64,000 nucleotides of DNA from assembly GCF_006439355.1 (NCBI RefSeq), contig NZ_VFTG01000020.1, positions 49,774-113,773 of the forward strand, read 5' to 3'. The stretch is from Mesorhizobium sp. B4-1-3. Its GTDB lineage: Bacteria > Pseudomonadota > Alphaproteobacteria > Rhizobiales > Rhizobiaceae. A program made the translations under genes and the position numbers. The notes under the pieces were generated by a model. It was not told the DNA's origin. It searched no databases and saw only the letters and a list, made by a program, of their open reading frames with translations. Numbering within the stretch: position 1 is the first letter of the stretch; each line of letters starts with the position of its first letter. Of this stretch, positions 9,469 through 17,910 are shown piece by piece.

Positions 9469-9624
9469 ATGCCGCGGTCGAAGAACTTCTTCGAGCTTCC
9501 GGATATTGCGCAGCCGATCGATTACAACGCGCATGTCGCGCCGATGATCGCCGATCTCGGCGCGATGCTGGCAACGGCAGCGCTGGTGCGCAAGATCGGC
9601 GCGACGGACGAGGTTGCCAGATAG
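9469..9624 (+). CDS. Short ORF, probably the C-terminal remnant of a decayed gene
   Basis: A 51-codon frame with good codon quality and C-terminus-like content (LPDIAQPIDYNAHVAP, then VRKIGATDEVAR). The frame opens only about 40 bases upstream at a TGA, and no Shine-Dalgarno sequence precedes the ATG. It lies immediately before the convergent gene ending at 9628. The likeliest reading is a gene fragment left by deletion; the parent family was not recognised. Confidence 0.35.
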   Translation: MPRSKNFFELPDIAQPIDYNAHVAPMIADLGAMLATAALVRKIGATDEVAR

Positions 9625-9627
9625 GCT

Positions 9628-10110
9628 TCAGCAGTCGAAGCCGTGTTGGGTGCGCATGTACTCGGCCTCTTCCTTCGACATCTTCTTGAGCATCACGCAG
9701 ACGGTGAAGCTGCCGACCTGACGGCCGTTCCTGGTGTAGCCCCAGTCGGAAATATCGTCCCTGGTGAATTCGATGTTCTGGCCGAGGACGACGTTGCGGA
9801 CGATTTCCGGCTCGTTTGCCAATATGCCGACAAAGCCCGTCTCGGTCCGCTTGAAAGGGATGACCCAGAAATGCTCCGTCGCATCCCCATCGGCGATCAT
9901 CACCTTGAGCTTGAACTTGCCGGTACCCGGCGGCGGAGTGTCGGACAAAGCCAGGAATTCATCGAGGCTCGACCGCGCCTTCTCGATCGCCGCCGCCATC
10001 TCGGCGTCGTCGGAGGCGATCATCATCGCCTTGTCTTCGCTTTGCGCGCGAGCGTGCAAGGGAACGAGCGCCAGCAGCAGGCATAGCGCGATACGAACGG
10101 CACTTGTCAT
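9628..10110 (-). CDS. Exported DUF2314-type protein
   Basis: A 160-aa protein with a signal peptide (MTSAVRIALCLLLALVP, cut near HARAQ). The mature part resembles DUF2314 proteins: FWVIPFKRTETGF, then DISDWGYTRNGRQVGSFTVCVML near the C-terminus (written here in two overlapping pieces: DISDWGYTRNG and GSFTVCVML). Function of the family is unknown. ATG 10110 is chosen over the upstream ATG at 10131 because it directly begins the signal peptide and is preceded by a G-rich stretch. It stands alone, facing away from the gene at 10289-10804. Confidence 0.65.
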   Translation of the reverse strand: MTSAVRIALCLLLALVPLHARAQSEDKAMMIASDDAEMAAAIEKARSSLDEFLALSDTPPPGTGKFKLKVMIADGDATEHFWVIPFKRTETGFVGILANEPEIVRNVVLGQNIEFTRDDISDWGYTRNGRQVGSFTVCVMLKKMSKEEAEYMRTQHGFDC

Positions 10111-10169
10111 GATCCCCCCGGTCAAGGCCAATATCCTCGCGCATTATCTTCGGGTAATGTGTCGGCTTT

Positions 10170-10205
10170 ATCAATCCGATCTGCAGCATCAATCCGATCT
10201 GCAGC
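10170..10205. repeat. 18-bp perfect tandem repeat, two copies
   Basis: The unit ATCAATCCGATCTGCAGC occurs at 10170-10187 and again at 10188-10205 without mismatch. It is upstream of the DUF2314 gene (10110). It could be a slippage product or a doubled regulator site; nothing decides between them. Confidence 0.7.
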
Positions 10206-10288
10206 TGCGAAGCGGCCCCACGCCCATTGTCATCGGGCAACGATAAGGGAATGGCTTCAGCTCGGGCCGACCTGAATCTTGAGCAGTC

Positions 10289-10804
10289 TTACAGCCCGGT
10301 CAGACCGGCCAGCCAGCTTGCCGACCGCTTCGCCGCGTCCACCGTCGCGCCGGCGGCGCGGCTGAGATCGGTCTGGACCACGGCATAGCCGGCCTTGGTG
10401 CGGTAAAGCACAGCGCGGCCGCCATCGACCGATCTGTCGAAGGCGACCGGCTTCGCCGATTCCGTTTCGCCGGCGGTTACCGTTCCGCCGACCGGAACGC
10501 TCGGGCGATGGTCCAACTCGGGTGGCAGCGGGGCAATGGTTTCGACGACGCGGCTCCTGGGTTTCAGATCCGGCCTGGAGGCTTTCGCGGCAAGCTCGGA
10601 GGAAGAGGCAGAGCCCTTGACGCGGCAGATGCCTGAAACCAGCGGATAGTTGAAATTGCGCTGGCGCAGCATCTGGCTCTTCATCGCCGCTTCGCAGTCG
10701 GCGATCGTCGCCCATTTGGCCGGCGTCTCGCCGATATATTCGCAGAGCTTGGCGTCGCAGTCGCAGCCGACGATGGTCATGGCGACAAGGGCGGTCTTGA
10801 TCAC
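10289..10804 (-). CDS. Hypothetical exported protein
   Basis: A 171-aa protein starting at GTG 10804 with AAGGGA eight bases upstream. The N-terminus (MIKTALVAMTIVGCDCDAKL) is a short hydrophobic segment ending in a cysteine cluster, which could be a lipoprotein-like or Sec signal. The next part, CEYIGETPAKWATIADCEAA, has paired cysteines, and a Pro/Ala-rich middle separates it from a C-terminal segment (AVLYRTKAGYAVVQTD). No family recognised. Confidence 0.55.
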   Translation of the reverse strand: MIKTALVAMTIVGCDCDAKLCEYIGETPAKWATIADCEAAMKSQMLRQRNFNYPLVSGICRVKGSASSSELAAKASRPDLKPRSRVVETIAPLPPELDHRPSVPVGGTVTAGETESAKPVAFDRSVDGGRAVLYRTKAGYAVVQTDLSRAAGATVDAAKRSASWLAGLTGL

Positions 10805-10966
10805 GGTCTTGTCCCTTCGAAATCGCTCCCATTCCCCACTTGCATCAATCCATGCCGAACAAGGCGGGATTTGGCCGCGATTGTGAAATATGGATGACGG
10901 GACATTTCCGAAGGTTGCTCAGCCCGCGACTGTGACCGAAATGCCTCAGGCAGGCTTGGCTACCCC

Positions 10967-11003
10967 CAAAAAGACAGTCGGCGCTGGGATTTCTCCCAGC
11001 GCC
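10967..11003 (-). terminator. Strong rho-independent terminator reading leftward
   Basis: Perfect 10-bp stem GGCGCTGGGA (10980-10989) / TCCCAGCGCC (10994-11003). On the minus strand it encloses a GAAA tetraloop and is followed by GACTGTCTTTTT. It therefore ends a minus-strand transcript arriving from the unexplained region 11010-11490, which holds no recognised gene. Confidence 0.85.
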
Positions 11004-11009
11004 TCCCTG

Positions 11010-11162
11010 TCAGATCAGGAACCGGTCAAGGCAGCAACTTCCGTAAAGTCGTCGCGCCAGGCCGGCCTTGATTTTGACGGTCCTGCCAGTCGCCACCCGA
11101 AGGCAGCGCCCGTTCCAGACCACGTCGATCTCCATCCTGGCGGGCTTCACCCAGCGTGCCAT
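11010..11162 (-). CDS. Possible 50-aa protein of unknown function
   Basis: ATG 11162 to TGA 11010 encodes MARWVKPARMEIDVVW..., basic and without membrane segment. It ends seven bases before the strong leftward terminator, which makes expression plausible. There is no good Shine-Dalgarno sequence, however, and no family was recognised. It may equally be part of a non-coding transcript. Confidence 0.3.
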   Translation of the reverse strand: MARWVKPARMEIDVVWNGRCLRVATGRTVKIKAGLARRLYGSCCLDRFLI

Positions 11163-11369
11163 CAAAGGTTTTTCCCGGCCTTTATGGCAGCATCGGTCCG
11201 CCGTCGGCGTTGCACGCTTTCCGCGGCACCCGTAGGTCTCGGCATCCGTCCATCCAGCGGGCGAACCTGCTTTCGTTTTCGGGCCGTACGGGCCTCAGGA
11301 ATCCGCCTTGCGCTTTTGCCTTTCGGCTGGGGCGTTCAGTGGCCGCCTGAGATGGGTTGAACCTACGCC

Positions 11370-11478
11370 GGGCAAGGGGTTCAGGGAATGCCCGCCCGCC
11401 TGTGGATAGCGGGATTATCGGGGACCAACGGCAAAAGCCCCGGAATTCGGCGGCCGAACCCCTTAGACAGCCTGCCCC
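11370..11478. other. Highly structured stretch, candidate structured RNA of unknown class
   Basis: A closing stem AAGGGGTTC (11374-11382) / GAACCCCTT (11456-11464), extended by GGGCA / TGCCC, encloses two further hairpins: CCCGC/GCGGG (11395-11413) and CGGGG/CCCCG (11419-11442). The nested layout resembles a folded RNA rather than coding sequence. The leftward terminator at 10967 suggests it is transcribed on the minus strand. It lacks the P4 consensus of RNase P RNA, and I could not match it to tmRNA or a known riboswitch. The rest of the gap 10805-11629 holds no convincing gene. Confidence 0.35.
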
Positions 11479-11537
11479 GCTTTTTAGCGATCTTGGATGT
11501 TTGAAGTCTTGCTCCGCCGACCCGTCCGCGTTTCAAT

Positions 11538-11573
11538 GCCGGCAAAAGAGTTTGGGCCGGCAAAAGACTTTGG
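11538..11573. repeat. 18-bp tandem repeat with one mismatch
   Basis: GCCGGCAAAAGAGTTTGG (11538-11555) is followed directly by GCCGGCAAAAGACTTTGG (11556-11573). It lies in the leader of the lipid kinase gene starting at 11630. Confidence 0.65.
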
Positions 11574-11629
11574 GTGCCCGCACAGGTGCCGCCGCGCATT
11601 TTGCGCGACTTGCCTCGGGGGAGGTCGAC

Positions 11630-12568
11630 TTGAAAGTCGGAGTGGTTCTCAATCCGATAGCCGGCGGCGGCAGGCTCAAGCGGCATTGGGCGGAGGCGGC
11701 TGCGTCGCTCAAGGCGAATTTCGGCGGTTTCGACCTGCGTGAGACGCAAGCCGCCGGCGACGCCGAGCGGCTGGCGATCGACCTCGCCGCCGGTGGATGC
11801 GAACTGGTGATCGCGGCTGGCGGCGACGGCACTGCCAGCGAGGTGGCCGACGGGCTGCTGCAGGCGCAGGACGAGATCGGAAGGACGAGCGAGCTCGGGT
11901 TTCTGCCATGCGGCACCGGCATCGATTTCGCGCGCGGGCTCGGCTTGCCGCGCGGCATCGATGCCACGCTGAAGCGGATCGCCGGTGCCAAGGCGCGAAA
12001 AGTCGACGCCGGGCGGGTCTGCTACGTCGACGATCATGGCAAGCTGGCCAGCCGCCACTTCATCAACATCGCCAGCCTCGGCCTGTCCGGCGCGACGGAT
12101 CGCGCCGTCAATGCCGACAAGCGCAAGGGCAGGGTCTCGACCAAGGCGCTGTTCTTCTGGCGCACGGTGCTCGAATTCGTCCGCTACCGCTTCCAGGACG
12201 TGAGGATCACCATCGACGATGGCGAGCCGGTCGAGGCGCGCATGGCGCTGGTGGCGGTCGCCAACGGCAAATTCTTCGGCGGCGGCATGATGATCGCGCC
12301 GGACGCCGAGCTATCGGACGGACAGTTCGACATCGTCATCGTGCGGGCGGCGAACAAGCTCGGGCTGGTAAGAGACATCCGGCTGCTCTATGGCGGCCGC
12401 CACCGCAACCATCCGGCGATCACCATCCTGCGTGGGCGCAAGGTGCTGGTCGAGCCGCTGGGCGATATCGAGAAGAATGGCGCGCTGGTCGACATAGACG
12501 GCGAGTCGCCTGGCCGGATTCCGGCGACGTTCGAGATCCTGCCCGGCGCGCTGACGCTGAGGTGTTGA
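11630..12568 (+). CDS. Diacylglycerol kinase-family lipid kinase
   Basis: A 312-aa protein of the YegS/DAGK catalytic family. The nucleotide-binding GGDGT motif is near residue 65 (AAGGDGTASEVADGL), preceded by the phosphate-loop region NPIAGGGR near the N-terminus and followed by LGFLPCGTGIDFARGL. These soluble kinases phosphorylate diacylglycerol, sphingoid bases or related lipids; the substrate cannot be told here. The start is chosen as TTG 11630, which has GGGGGAGG five bases upstream and begins exactly where the family homology begins. The frame is open from 11357, but the extra 91 codons look non-coding. Confidence 0.85.
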   Translation: MKVGVVLNPIAGGGRLKRHWAEAAASLKANFGGFDLRETQAAGDAERLAIDLAAGGCELVIAAGGDGTASEVADGLLQAQDEIGRTSELGFLPCGTGIDFARGLGLPRGIDATLKRIAGAKARKVDAGRVCYVDDHGKLASRHFINIASLGLSGATDRAVNADKRKGRVSTKALFFWRTVLEFVRYRFQDVRITIDDGEPVEARMALVAVANGKFFGGGMMIAPDAELSDGQFDIVIVRAANKLGLVRDIRLLYGGRHRNHPAITILRGRKVLVEPLGDIEKNGALVDIDGESPGRIPATFEILPGALTLRC

Positions 12569-12645
12569 ATCAATTGGCTGAGGGCTTGATTCAGCTGGTA
12601 ACGCCAGCTGATTGAAATTGCTGGCTAATTTTTGCCGGAGCACGG

Positions 12646-13557
12646 CTAGAGCCTGGCCGGAAAGCCCGGCGCGCGAAGCTCCGTGCCGACCGCATCCTCG
12701 AGCAGCTTGACGATCTGCGTCGACGAGGCATCGCCGCCATAGGCGCGCTTGCCCTCCTCGAAGATCGCGTTGACGCGTGTCGCCAGATCGAGCGGCGCGC
12801 CGAAATCCCTGCCCATGGCGAGCGCGAAGCCAAGGTCCTTCAGCGCTAGGTCCATGGTGAAGCCGATGTCGTAGGAGCCGTTGAGCACGAGCTGGCTTTC
12901 GGTCTCATGGACGAAGCTGTTGCCGGAAGAGGCAACGATGGCGTGATAGGCCTGTGCGAGGTCGAGCCCGCCCTGCTTGGCCAGCATCAGCGCCTCGCCG
13001 GCGGCAACCAGGTGGATAAAGGCCAGCATGTTGGTGATGACCTTGATCACCGCCGCCGCGCCGACGGGACCCATCAGAAAGGACTTCGCGCACATCGCCT
13101 CTATGGCCGGGCGGTGCCGCTCATAGAGCGCGGCGTCGCCGCCGACGAGCGCGGTGATCTTGCCCACCGCGGCCAGATGCACGCCGCCGGTCACCGGGCA
13201 TTCGAGCGTCTCGATGCCTTTGGCCGAGGCAAGGGCGGCCAGCCGCAGGATCTCGTCGCGGCCATTGGTCGACATCTCGATCCAGGCGCCGCCCGCGGGC
13301 AGGCCCTGGAGCAGTCCGTCGGGGGCGGCGAGCACCGCCTCGCTGACCTTCGGCGAGGGCAGGCAGGTGATGGCATTGCCCGCCCGGGCGGCGGCCTCGG
13401 CGGGGCTCGCCGCCGCCGTGGCGCCGAGCGCGACAAGGCGCTCGACCGCCGCCGGATCGCGGTCGAAGACGCTGACGGCAAAGCCGTTGCGCAGCAGGCT
13501 GGCGGCGAGGTTGCCACCAAGATTGCCAAGGCCGATGAAGGCGTAAGCGAGGGTCAC
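12646..13557 (-). CDS. NAD(P)-dependent 3-hydroxyisobutyrate dehydrogenase-family oxidoreductase
   Basis: A 303-aa beta-hydroxyacid dehydrogenase. The N-terminal Rossmann motif is GLGNLGGNLA, the substrate-binding segment is CPVTGGVHLAAVGK, and GPVGAAAVIKVITNM carries the expected catalytic Lys. Members oxidise 3-hydroxyisobutyrate, tartronate semialdehyde or related hydroxyacids. It is the last gene of a three-gene leftward operon; its ATG overlaps the stop of the dehydratase gene by four bases (ATGA). It probably handles a downstream intermediate of the sugar-acid route implied by its neighbours. Confidence 0.88.
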   Translation of the reverse strand: MTLAYAFIGLGNLGGNLAASLLRNGFAVSVFDRDPAAVERLVALGATAAASPAEAAARAGNAITCLPSPKVSEAVLAAPDGLLQGLPAGGAWIEMSTNGRDEILRLAALASAKGIETLECPVTGGVHLAAVGKITALVGGDAALYERHRPAIEAMCAKSFLMGPVGAAAVIKVITNMLAFIHLVAAGEALMLAKQGGLDLAQAYHAIVASSGNSFVHETESQLVLNGSYDIGFTMDLALKDLGFALAMGRDFGAPLDLATRVNAIFEEGKRAYGGDASSTQIVKLLEDAVGTELRAPGFPARL

Positions 13558-14765
13558 GGCATCAGCGGCGTCTGCATCATCTGCAGATGCAGGTCCTTGC
13601 CGCTATAGGGATGCGCGTCGCAGACGTCCTCGTTGAGCTCGACGCCGAGGCCAGGCTCTTTCGACGGGATGACGTTGCCGTCCTGCCATTCGATCTTCTT
13701 CTTGAGCAGGGTGGCGTGGAAACCGTCCCACTGCTTCAGCGATTCCAAGATGAGGAAGTTGGGCAGCGTCACCGCCAGCTGGATGTTGGCGGCGCCCACG
13801 ATCGGGCCGCAATAGCAGTGCGGCGCCACCTGGATGTGATAGGCCTCGGCCATGGCGGCGATCTTCTTGGTTTCGAGAATGCCGCCGGAGCGGCCGAGAT
13901 CCGGCTGCAGGATGGTCGCGGCGCGGTTCTCGATGATGCGGGCGAACTCGAATTTCGTCGTCAGCCGCTCGCCGGTGGCGATCGGGATCGAGGTACCGCG
14001 TGCAACCTGCGCCATGACTTCCGGCATATCCGGCGGCACCGGCTCCTCGAACCACAGCGGATCGTATGGCTCGATGGCGCGCGCCATGCGCAGGGCGCCC
14101 GATGCGGTGAACTGGCCATGCGTGCCAAACAGGATGTCCGCCCTGTTGCCGACTGCTTCGCGGATCGCCTTGATCATGCGCGCCGACAGGTCGATGTCGA
14201 TCAGGCGCGGCTGGTGGCCGTCATAGGCGGTGTAGGGGCCGGCCGGGTCGAGCTTCACGGCATTAAAGCCCTGCTCCACATATTCGAGCGCGCAGGCGGC
14301 AGCCAGGCCTGGGTCGTTGTAGACGTTCTTGCCGCGCGCATCTTCCGAATGGACGCTGCCGGTGTGCGGATAGAGATAGGTGTACGAGCGCAGCGTCTCA
14401 TGCACCTGGCCGCCGAGCAGCTTGTAGACCGGCTTGCCGGCTTCCTTGCCGATGATGTCCCAGCAGGCCATCTCCAGCGCCGAGAAGCAGCCCATGCCGG
14501 AAACGTCGGGGCGCTGGGTGAAGCCGGAGGAATAGGCGCGGCGGAAGAAGTTCTCGATGTCGTGCGGGTCGCGGCCGACGAGATAGCGCTCGGCCATGTC
14601 CTCGATCATCCTGGCGGTGACATGCGCCGAGAAGGTGGCGTTGTAGGCCTCGCCATAGCCGACCACGCCGCCATCGGTGGTGAGCTTGACGAAGATGAAA
14701 TACTTGCCGCCGATGCCGGGCGGCGGGTTGCCGACAACCCAGGTCTTCACGTCGGTGATTTTCAT
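13554..14765 (-). CDS. Enolase-superfamily (mandelate racemase/galactonate dehydratase-like) enzyme
   Basis: A 403-aa protein of the mandelate racemase subgroup, which removes water from acid sugars or racemises hydroxyacids after abstracting an alpha-proton. Visible elements are VKLD (Lys base region), WFEEP and ATGERL (metal Glu ligands), QPDLGR with PHCYCGP (Asp-His dyad), and ILESL. The segment aligned with DFHGR of galactonate dehydratase reads GTHGQ here, so the first metal-ligand Asp appears to be Gly. Start MKITDVKTW at 14765 is preferred over the frame opening at 14801. It overlaps both operon neighbours by four bases. Confidence 0.85.
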   Translation of the reverse strand: MKITDVKTWVVGNPPPGIGGKYFIFVKLTTDGGVVGYGEAYNATFSAHVTARMIEDMAERYLVGRDPHDIENFFRRAYSSGFTQRPDVSGMGCFSALEMACWDIIGKEAGKPVYKLLGGQVHETLRSYTYLYPHTGSVHSEDARGKNVYNDPGLAAACALEYVEQGFNAVKLDPAGPYTAYDGHQPRLIDIDLSARMIKAIREAVGNRADILFGTHGQFTASGALRMARAIEPYDPLWFEEPVPPDMPEVMAQVARGTSIPIATGERLTTKFEFARIIENRAATILQPDLGRSGGILETKKIAAMAEAYHIQVAPHCYCGPIVGAANIQLAVTLPNFLILESLKQWDGFHATLLKKKIEWQDGNVIPSKEPGLGVELNEDVCDAHPYSGKDLHLQMMQTPLMP

Positions 14766-16378
14766 TTGTGATCCTCCAGAACCAGGTCGGCGCCTTTCCA
14801 TCCGGTCAGGATCGCGGCGGCGTTGGTGTTGCCCGTGATGTTATCGGGGAAAATCGAAGCGTCGATGACGCGCAAGGCGTCCAGCCCATGCACCTTCAGC
14901 CGCGGATCGACGACGGCGCGCGACGCGTCCGGCCCCATGCGGCAGGTCGAGACCGGATGATAGACGGTGCCCGAGCGTTTCCTGAAATCCTGGATCAGGT
15001 CGGCGTCCGACCGGATCGACGGTCCAGGCAGCACCTCTTCCTCGATGATCTCAGCCATGGCCGGCATCGCGGCGATCCTGCGCACGAACTTCACCGCCGC
15101 CAGCATCTCGTCGACATCGGCGTTGGTCGAATAGGCGTTGGGCGTGATCCTCGGATAGTCGCGCGGATCGTTCGAGCGGATCATGATCTCGCCGCGGCTC
15201 GACGGCCGGCAGTTGGACAGGCCAATCGAGAAGCCCGGCCAGGGGTCGGGCGTCAGGATCGGCCGTTCGCCGCTCTTCGGGATGACGGTCGAGAAGGCCT
15301 GAAAATAGAGCTGCATGTTCGGCCGCGTCATCGATGGGTCGGTTCGGAAGAAGCCGCCGGCATTGTTCATCGACAGCGACAGCGGACCGGAGCGCAAGAG
15401 GATGTATTGCATGCCGACCAGGAGCTTGCCCCACCAGGGCCGCAGGATCTGGTTGAGCGTCGGCAGCTTGCCCTTGAACGTGTAGTTGATGCCGACATGG
15501 TCCTGCAGATTGGCGCCGACATTGTCGTTGGCGCGAACCACCGGAATGCCGAGATCGCCGAGCAACGCGGCGGGGCCGACGCCGGACAGCTGCAGCAGTT
15601 GCGGCGAGTTGATCGAGCCGCCTGAGAGGATCACCTCGCGGCCGGCGCGCGCCGTCTTGATCTCGCCGTTCTGCTCATATTCGATGCCGACGGCGCGCTT
15701 GCCCTCGAACAGGATTCTTGTCGCCAGCGCATTGGTCTCGACACGGACATTGCCGCGTTTCATCGCCGGCCGCAGGAAGGCGCGCGCGGCCGACATGCGG
15801 CGGCCGTTCTTTGTCGTGATCTGGTACACGCCGACGCCCTCCTGGGAGGCGCCGTTGAAGTCCGGATTGAGCGGCAGGCCGGCCTGCTCGGCGGCGGCAA
15901 GATAGCGCTTGGTCAGCGGGTGCACGGCGCGCGAACAATCGGTGACGTGCAGGGGGCCGCCGACGCCGCGCCATTGGTCGGCACCGGCCGCATTGTCCTC
16001 CATCGCCTTGAAGGCGGCCAGGAGGTCGTCATAGCTCCAGCCGGGATTGCCGGCGGCCGCCCAGGCGTCGAAATCCTCGCGCGCGCCGCGAATGAAGACC
16101 ATGGCGTTGATCGAGCTCGAGCCGCCGAGCAGCTTGCCGCGCGGCCAGTGGTCGGCATTGCCGGCGAGCCCTGGGTCCGGCTCAGCCTTGTAGTTCCAGT
16201 TGACGGCCGCGTCGAAGAAGGTCTTGCCGTAGCCGAGCGGCATCTGGACATAGAAGCGCCGGTCGGTTCCGCCGGCTTCCAGCACCAGCACCGAGAAGCG
16301 GCCTGAAGCCGACAATTTGTCGGCAACGACCGAACCGGCCGAGCCGGAGCCGACGACGATGAAATCATAAGTCTGCAT
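14762..16378 (-). CDS. GMC-family FAD oxidoreductase (choline/alcohol dehydrogenase type)
   Basis: A 538-aa GMC flavoenzyme. The N-terminal FAD-binding motif is VVGSGSAGSVVADKL, followed by the family signature LLGGSSSINAMVFIRG. The C-terminal catalytic region has HPVSTCRMGP (active-site His) and NTNAAAILTGWKGADL. Such enzymes oxidise alcohols, polyols, sugars or choline to the carbonyl. It is the first gene of the operon continuing with the enolase-superfamily and 3-hydroxyisobutyrate dehydrogenase-like genes, so a polyol or sugar is a reasonable guess for the substrate. Start ATG 16378 begins exactly at the Rossmann strand; the longer frame to 16528 looks non-coding. Confidence 0.9.
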   Translation of the reverse strand: MQTYDFIVVGSGSAGSVVADKLSASGRFSVLVLEAGGTDRRFYVQMPLGYGKTFFDAAVNWNYKAEPDPGLAGNADHWPRGKLLGGSSSINAMVFIRGAREDFDAWAAAGNPGWSYDDLLAAFKAMEDNAAGADQWRGVGGPLHVTDCSRAVHPLTKRYLAAAEQAGLPLNPDFNGASQEGVGVYQITTKNGRRMSAARAFLRPAMKRGNVRVETNALATRILFEGKRAVGIEYEQNGEIKTARAGREVILSGGSINSPQLLQLSGVGPAALLGDLGIPVVRANDNVGANLQDHVGINYTFKGKLPTLNQILRPWWGKLLVGMQYILLRSGPLSLSMNNAGGFFRTDPSMTRPNMQLYFQAFSTVIPKSGERPILTPDPWPGFSIGLSNCRPSSRGEIMIRSNDPRDYPRITPNAYSTNADVDEMLAAVKFVRRIAAMPAMAEIIEEEVLPGPSIRSDADLIQDFRKRSGTVYHPVSTCRMGPDASRAVVDPRLKVHGLDALRVIDASIFPDNITGNTNAAAILTGWKGADLVLEDHK

Positions 16379-16566
16379 GATAAGCGGGCGCGCTCCGAAA
16401 TCCGCACCTAGCCTAGACATTGCCGGTTCACGTCGTCGCCGGACCTTCCGGCATGGCTTGTGAAAAAAGCGACCGGCGCAATGGCGAGCATTTCGCTTTC
16501 GCCAAAGCTTGCGACATCGCGGTCGCATTGCTACGCAACAGCAACGAACCTCCTAAGGATTTCGCC

Positions 16567-16962
16567 ATGGTGCATTATGCGGACGGAAAACCCCTCGGCG
16601 ATCTGACCTTGCGCACGCTCGCCATGCCCTCCGACGCCAATGCCGCCGGCGACATTTTCGGCGGCTGGGTGATGGCGCAGATGGACCTTGCCTGCGGCAT
16701 CCGCGCCGCCGAGCGCGCCAAGGGGCGTGTGGTCACCGCTGCGGTCAAGGAGATGTCTTTCGCCAAGCCGATGAAGGTCGGCGACACGCTTTGCATCTAC
16801 ACGCATGTCGAGCGCGTCGGCCGCACCTCGATGGTGCTCAAGGTCGAAGCCTGGGCGCAGCGCTACCTTTCCGACCTCATGGAGAAGGTCACCCATGCCG
16901 ATTTTGTCATGGTGGCGCTCGACGGCGAAGGCAAGCCGAAGCCGGTTCCGGCCGAGAGCTGA
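16567..16962 (+). CDS. Acyl-CoA thioesterase, hotdog fold (YciA-like)
   Basis: A 131-aa protein of the acyl-CoA thioesterase family. The motif LAMPSDANAAGDIFGGWVMA contains the conserved N-x-x-GDIFGGW segment with the catalytic Asp, and KEMSFAKPMKVGDT and VERVGRTSM follow as usual. It hydrolyses acyl-CoA to free CoA in the cytosol. The start ATG 16567 has AAGGA eight bases upstream; the open frame to 16420 is not supported. It is divergent from the GMC operon. Confidence 0.9.
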   Translation: MVHYADGKPLGDLTLRTLAMPSDANAAGDIFGGWVMAQMDLACGIRAAERAKGRVVTAAVKEMSFAKPMKVGDTLCIYTHVERVGRTSMVLKVEAWAQRYLSDLMEKVTHADFVMVALDGEGKPKPVPAES

Positions 16963-17079
16963 CAGGCCCTGATTCTCCCCAGGTTTGCCGTTTTGTAACA
17001 ACATCCGCGCCGGAGATGCGCTCCGCGACATCCAATGGTTGCCTTCGCGCCCCAGTTTGAGGTCGCGAGGGGGAAAACA

Positions 17080-17283
17080 ATGCGTCAACATATGCTGAAC
17101 GGCTGGCTCGTGGCAGCCCTTATTGCTCTGGTCTGCCTGCTTGGCATAACGGCCTATATGGAGGTCAGCAAAGATCTTCCACGCGTCGCCTGCATGCGGG
17201 ATCACGCGGTGGCCGGCAAGCGGGCCGCGCAGTCGGAGAGCTGCTCGGCCACGTGCTGCGTCAGCACCAGTCCAAGCGCCTGA
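17080..17283 (+). CDS. Small single-span membrane protein, unknown
   Basis: A 67-aa protein with one clear transmembrane segment (WLVAALIALVCLLGITAY) after a short cytosolic N-terminus, then a cysteine-containing tail (five Cys near the end, SESCSATCCVS). GAGGGGG lies upstream of ATG 17080. Family not recognised. It stands alone between the thioesterase gene and the HxlR gene. Confidence 0.5.
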   Translation: MRQHMLNGWLVAALIALVCLLGITAYMEVSKDLPRVACMRDHAVAGKRAAQSESCSATCCVSTSPSA

Positions 17284-17452
17284 TCGGTGGCCGGTCAAAG
17301 ACAGTCATCCTTGTCGAGAGAGTTGCGCGGAGACTCCTGCGAGGCTGCCCCGGGGCCGCAGCGGATCCGGCCAAAGCCGGAAAGTACGACAGGGCCGGCG
17401 CCGAGCCGCACGGTTCACCCAATGGTTCAAAAACCTTTGAATTACAGCGATT

Positions 17453-17821
17453 TCAGCCTTGCCGGCTGTCGAATTTCGCGCGCGCCTCGCGGACCCGATT
17501 TGTGTTCTTGCGCGCCCATTCGCCGAGCGCGCCGACCGGCACGAGCAGTTCGTGACCGAGCTCGGTCAACTCGTAATCGACACGTGGCGGAATGGTCGGA
17601 AACACCTTGCGCGTGACGAAGCCGTCGCGCTCCAGACCGCGCAGGGTGGTGGTCAGCATCTTTTGCGAAATGCCGCCGACGGCGGCGCGTAATTCGTTGA
17701 AGCGCATCGCGCCGTCGCCCAGCTTGCCGACCACGAGCACCGTCCATTTATCGCCGACCCGTTGCAGGATTTCCGACACGGCACGGCAGTCCTCGGTGAT
17801 ATGCGGGTGCCTCAGTAACAA
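17453..17821 (-). CDS. HxlR-family winged-helix regulator
   Basis: A 122-aa DNA-binding protein of the HxlR/MarR-like group. CRAVSEILQRVGDKWTVLVV is the typical N-terminal helix with the conserved Trp, and the recognition helix region is GISQKMLTTTLRGLERDG. A single Cys near position 12 could serve redox sensing, as in some HxlR members (YodB, QorR). It is divergent from the FMN reductase gene 90 bp away and probably represses it. A second HxlR gene with an oxidoreductase partner lies 1.8 kb to the right. Confidence 0.92.
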   Translation of the reverse strand: MLLRHPHITEDCRAVSEILQRVGDKWTVLVVGKLGDGAMRFNELRAAVGGISQKMLTTTLRGLERDGFVTRKVFPTIPPRVDYELTELGHELLVPVGALGEWARKNTNRVREARAKFDSRQG

Positions 17822-17910
17822 AAACGTGCCTCCTTGCGCGCCAATTTGTCAGTATCACATATAGCGCCGGTATCCAATCGATACCTGAAATTCCCGCAAG
17901 GAGAGCCCCT

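Noticed and set aside
10890..11360. 156-codon frame on the + strand in the gap before the lipid kinase
   Set aside because: It starts without a ribosome site, has a random-looking composition and runs through a terminator stem facing the other way.
11010..11490. RNase P RNA or tmRNA on the minus strand
   Set aside because: The universally conserved GAGGAAAGTCC and CCGGCTTA segments of RNase P and a tmRNA tag frame (A-N-D-N type) are not present.
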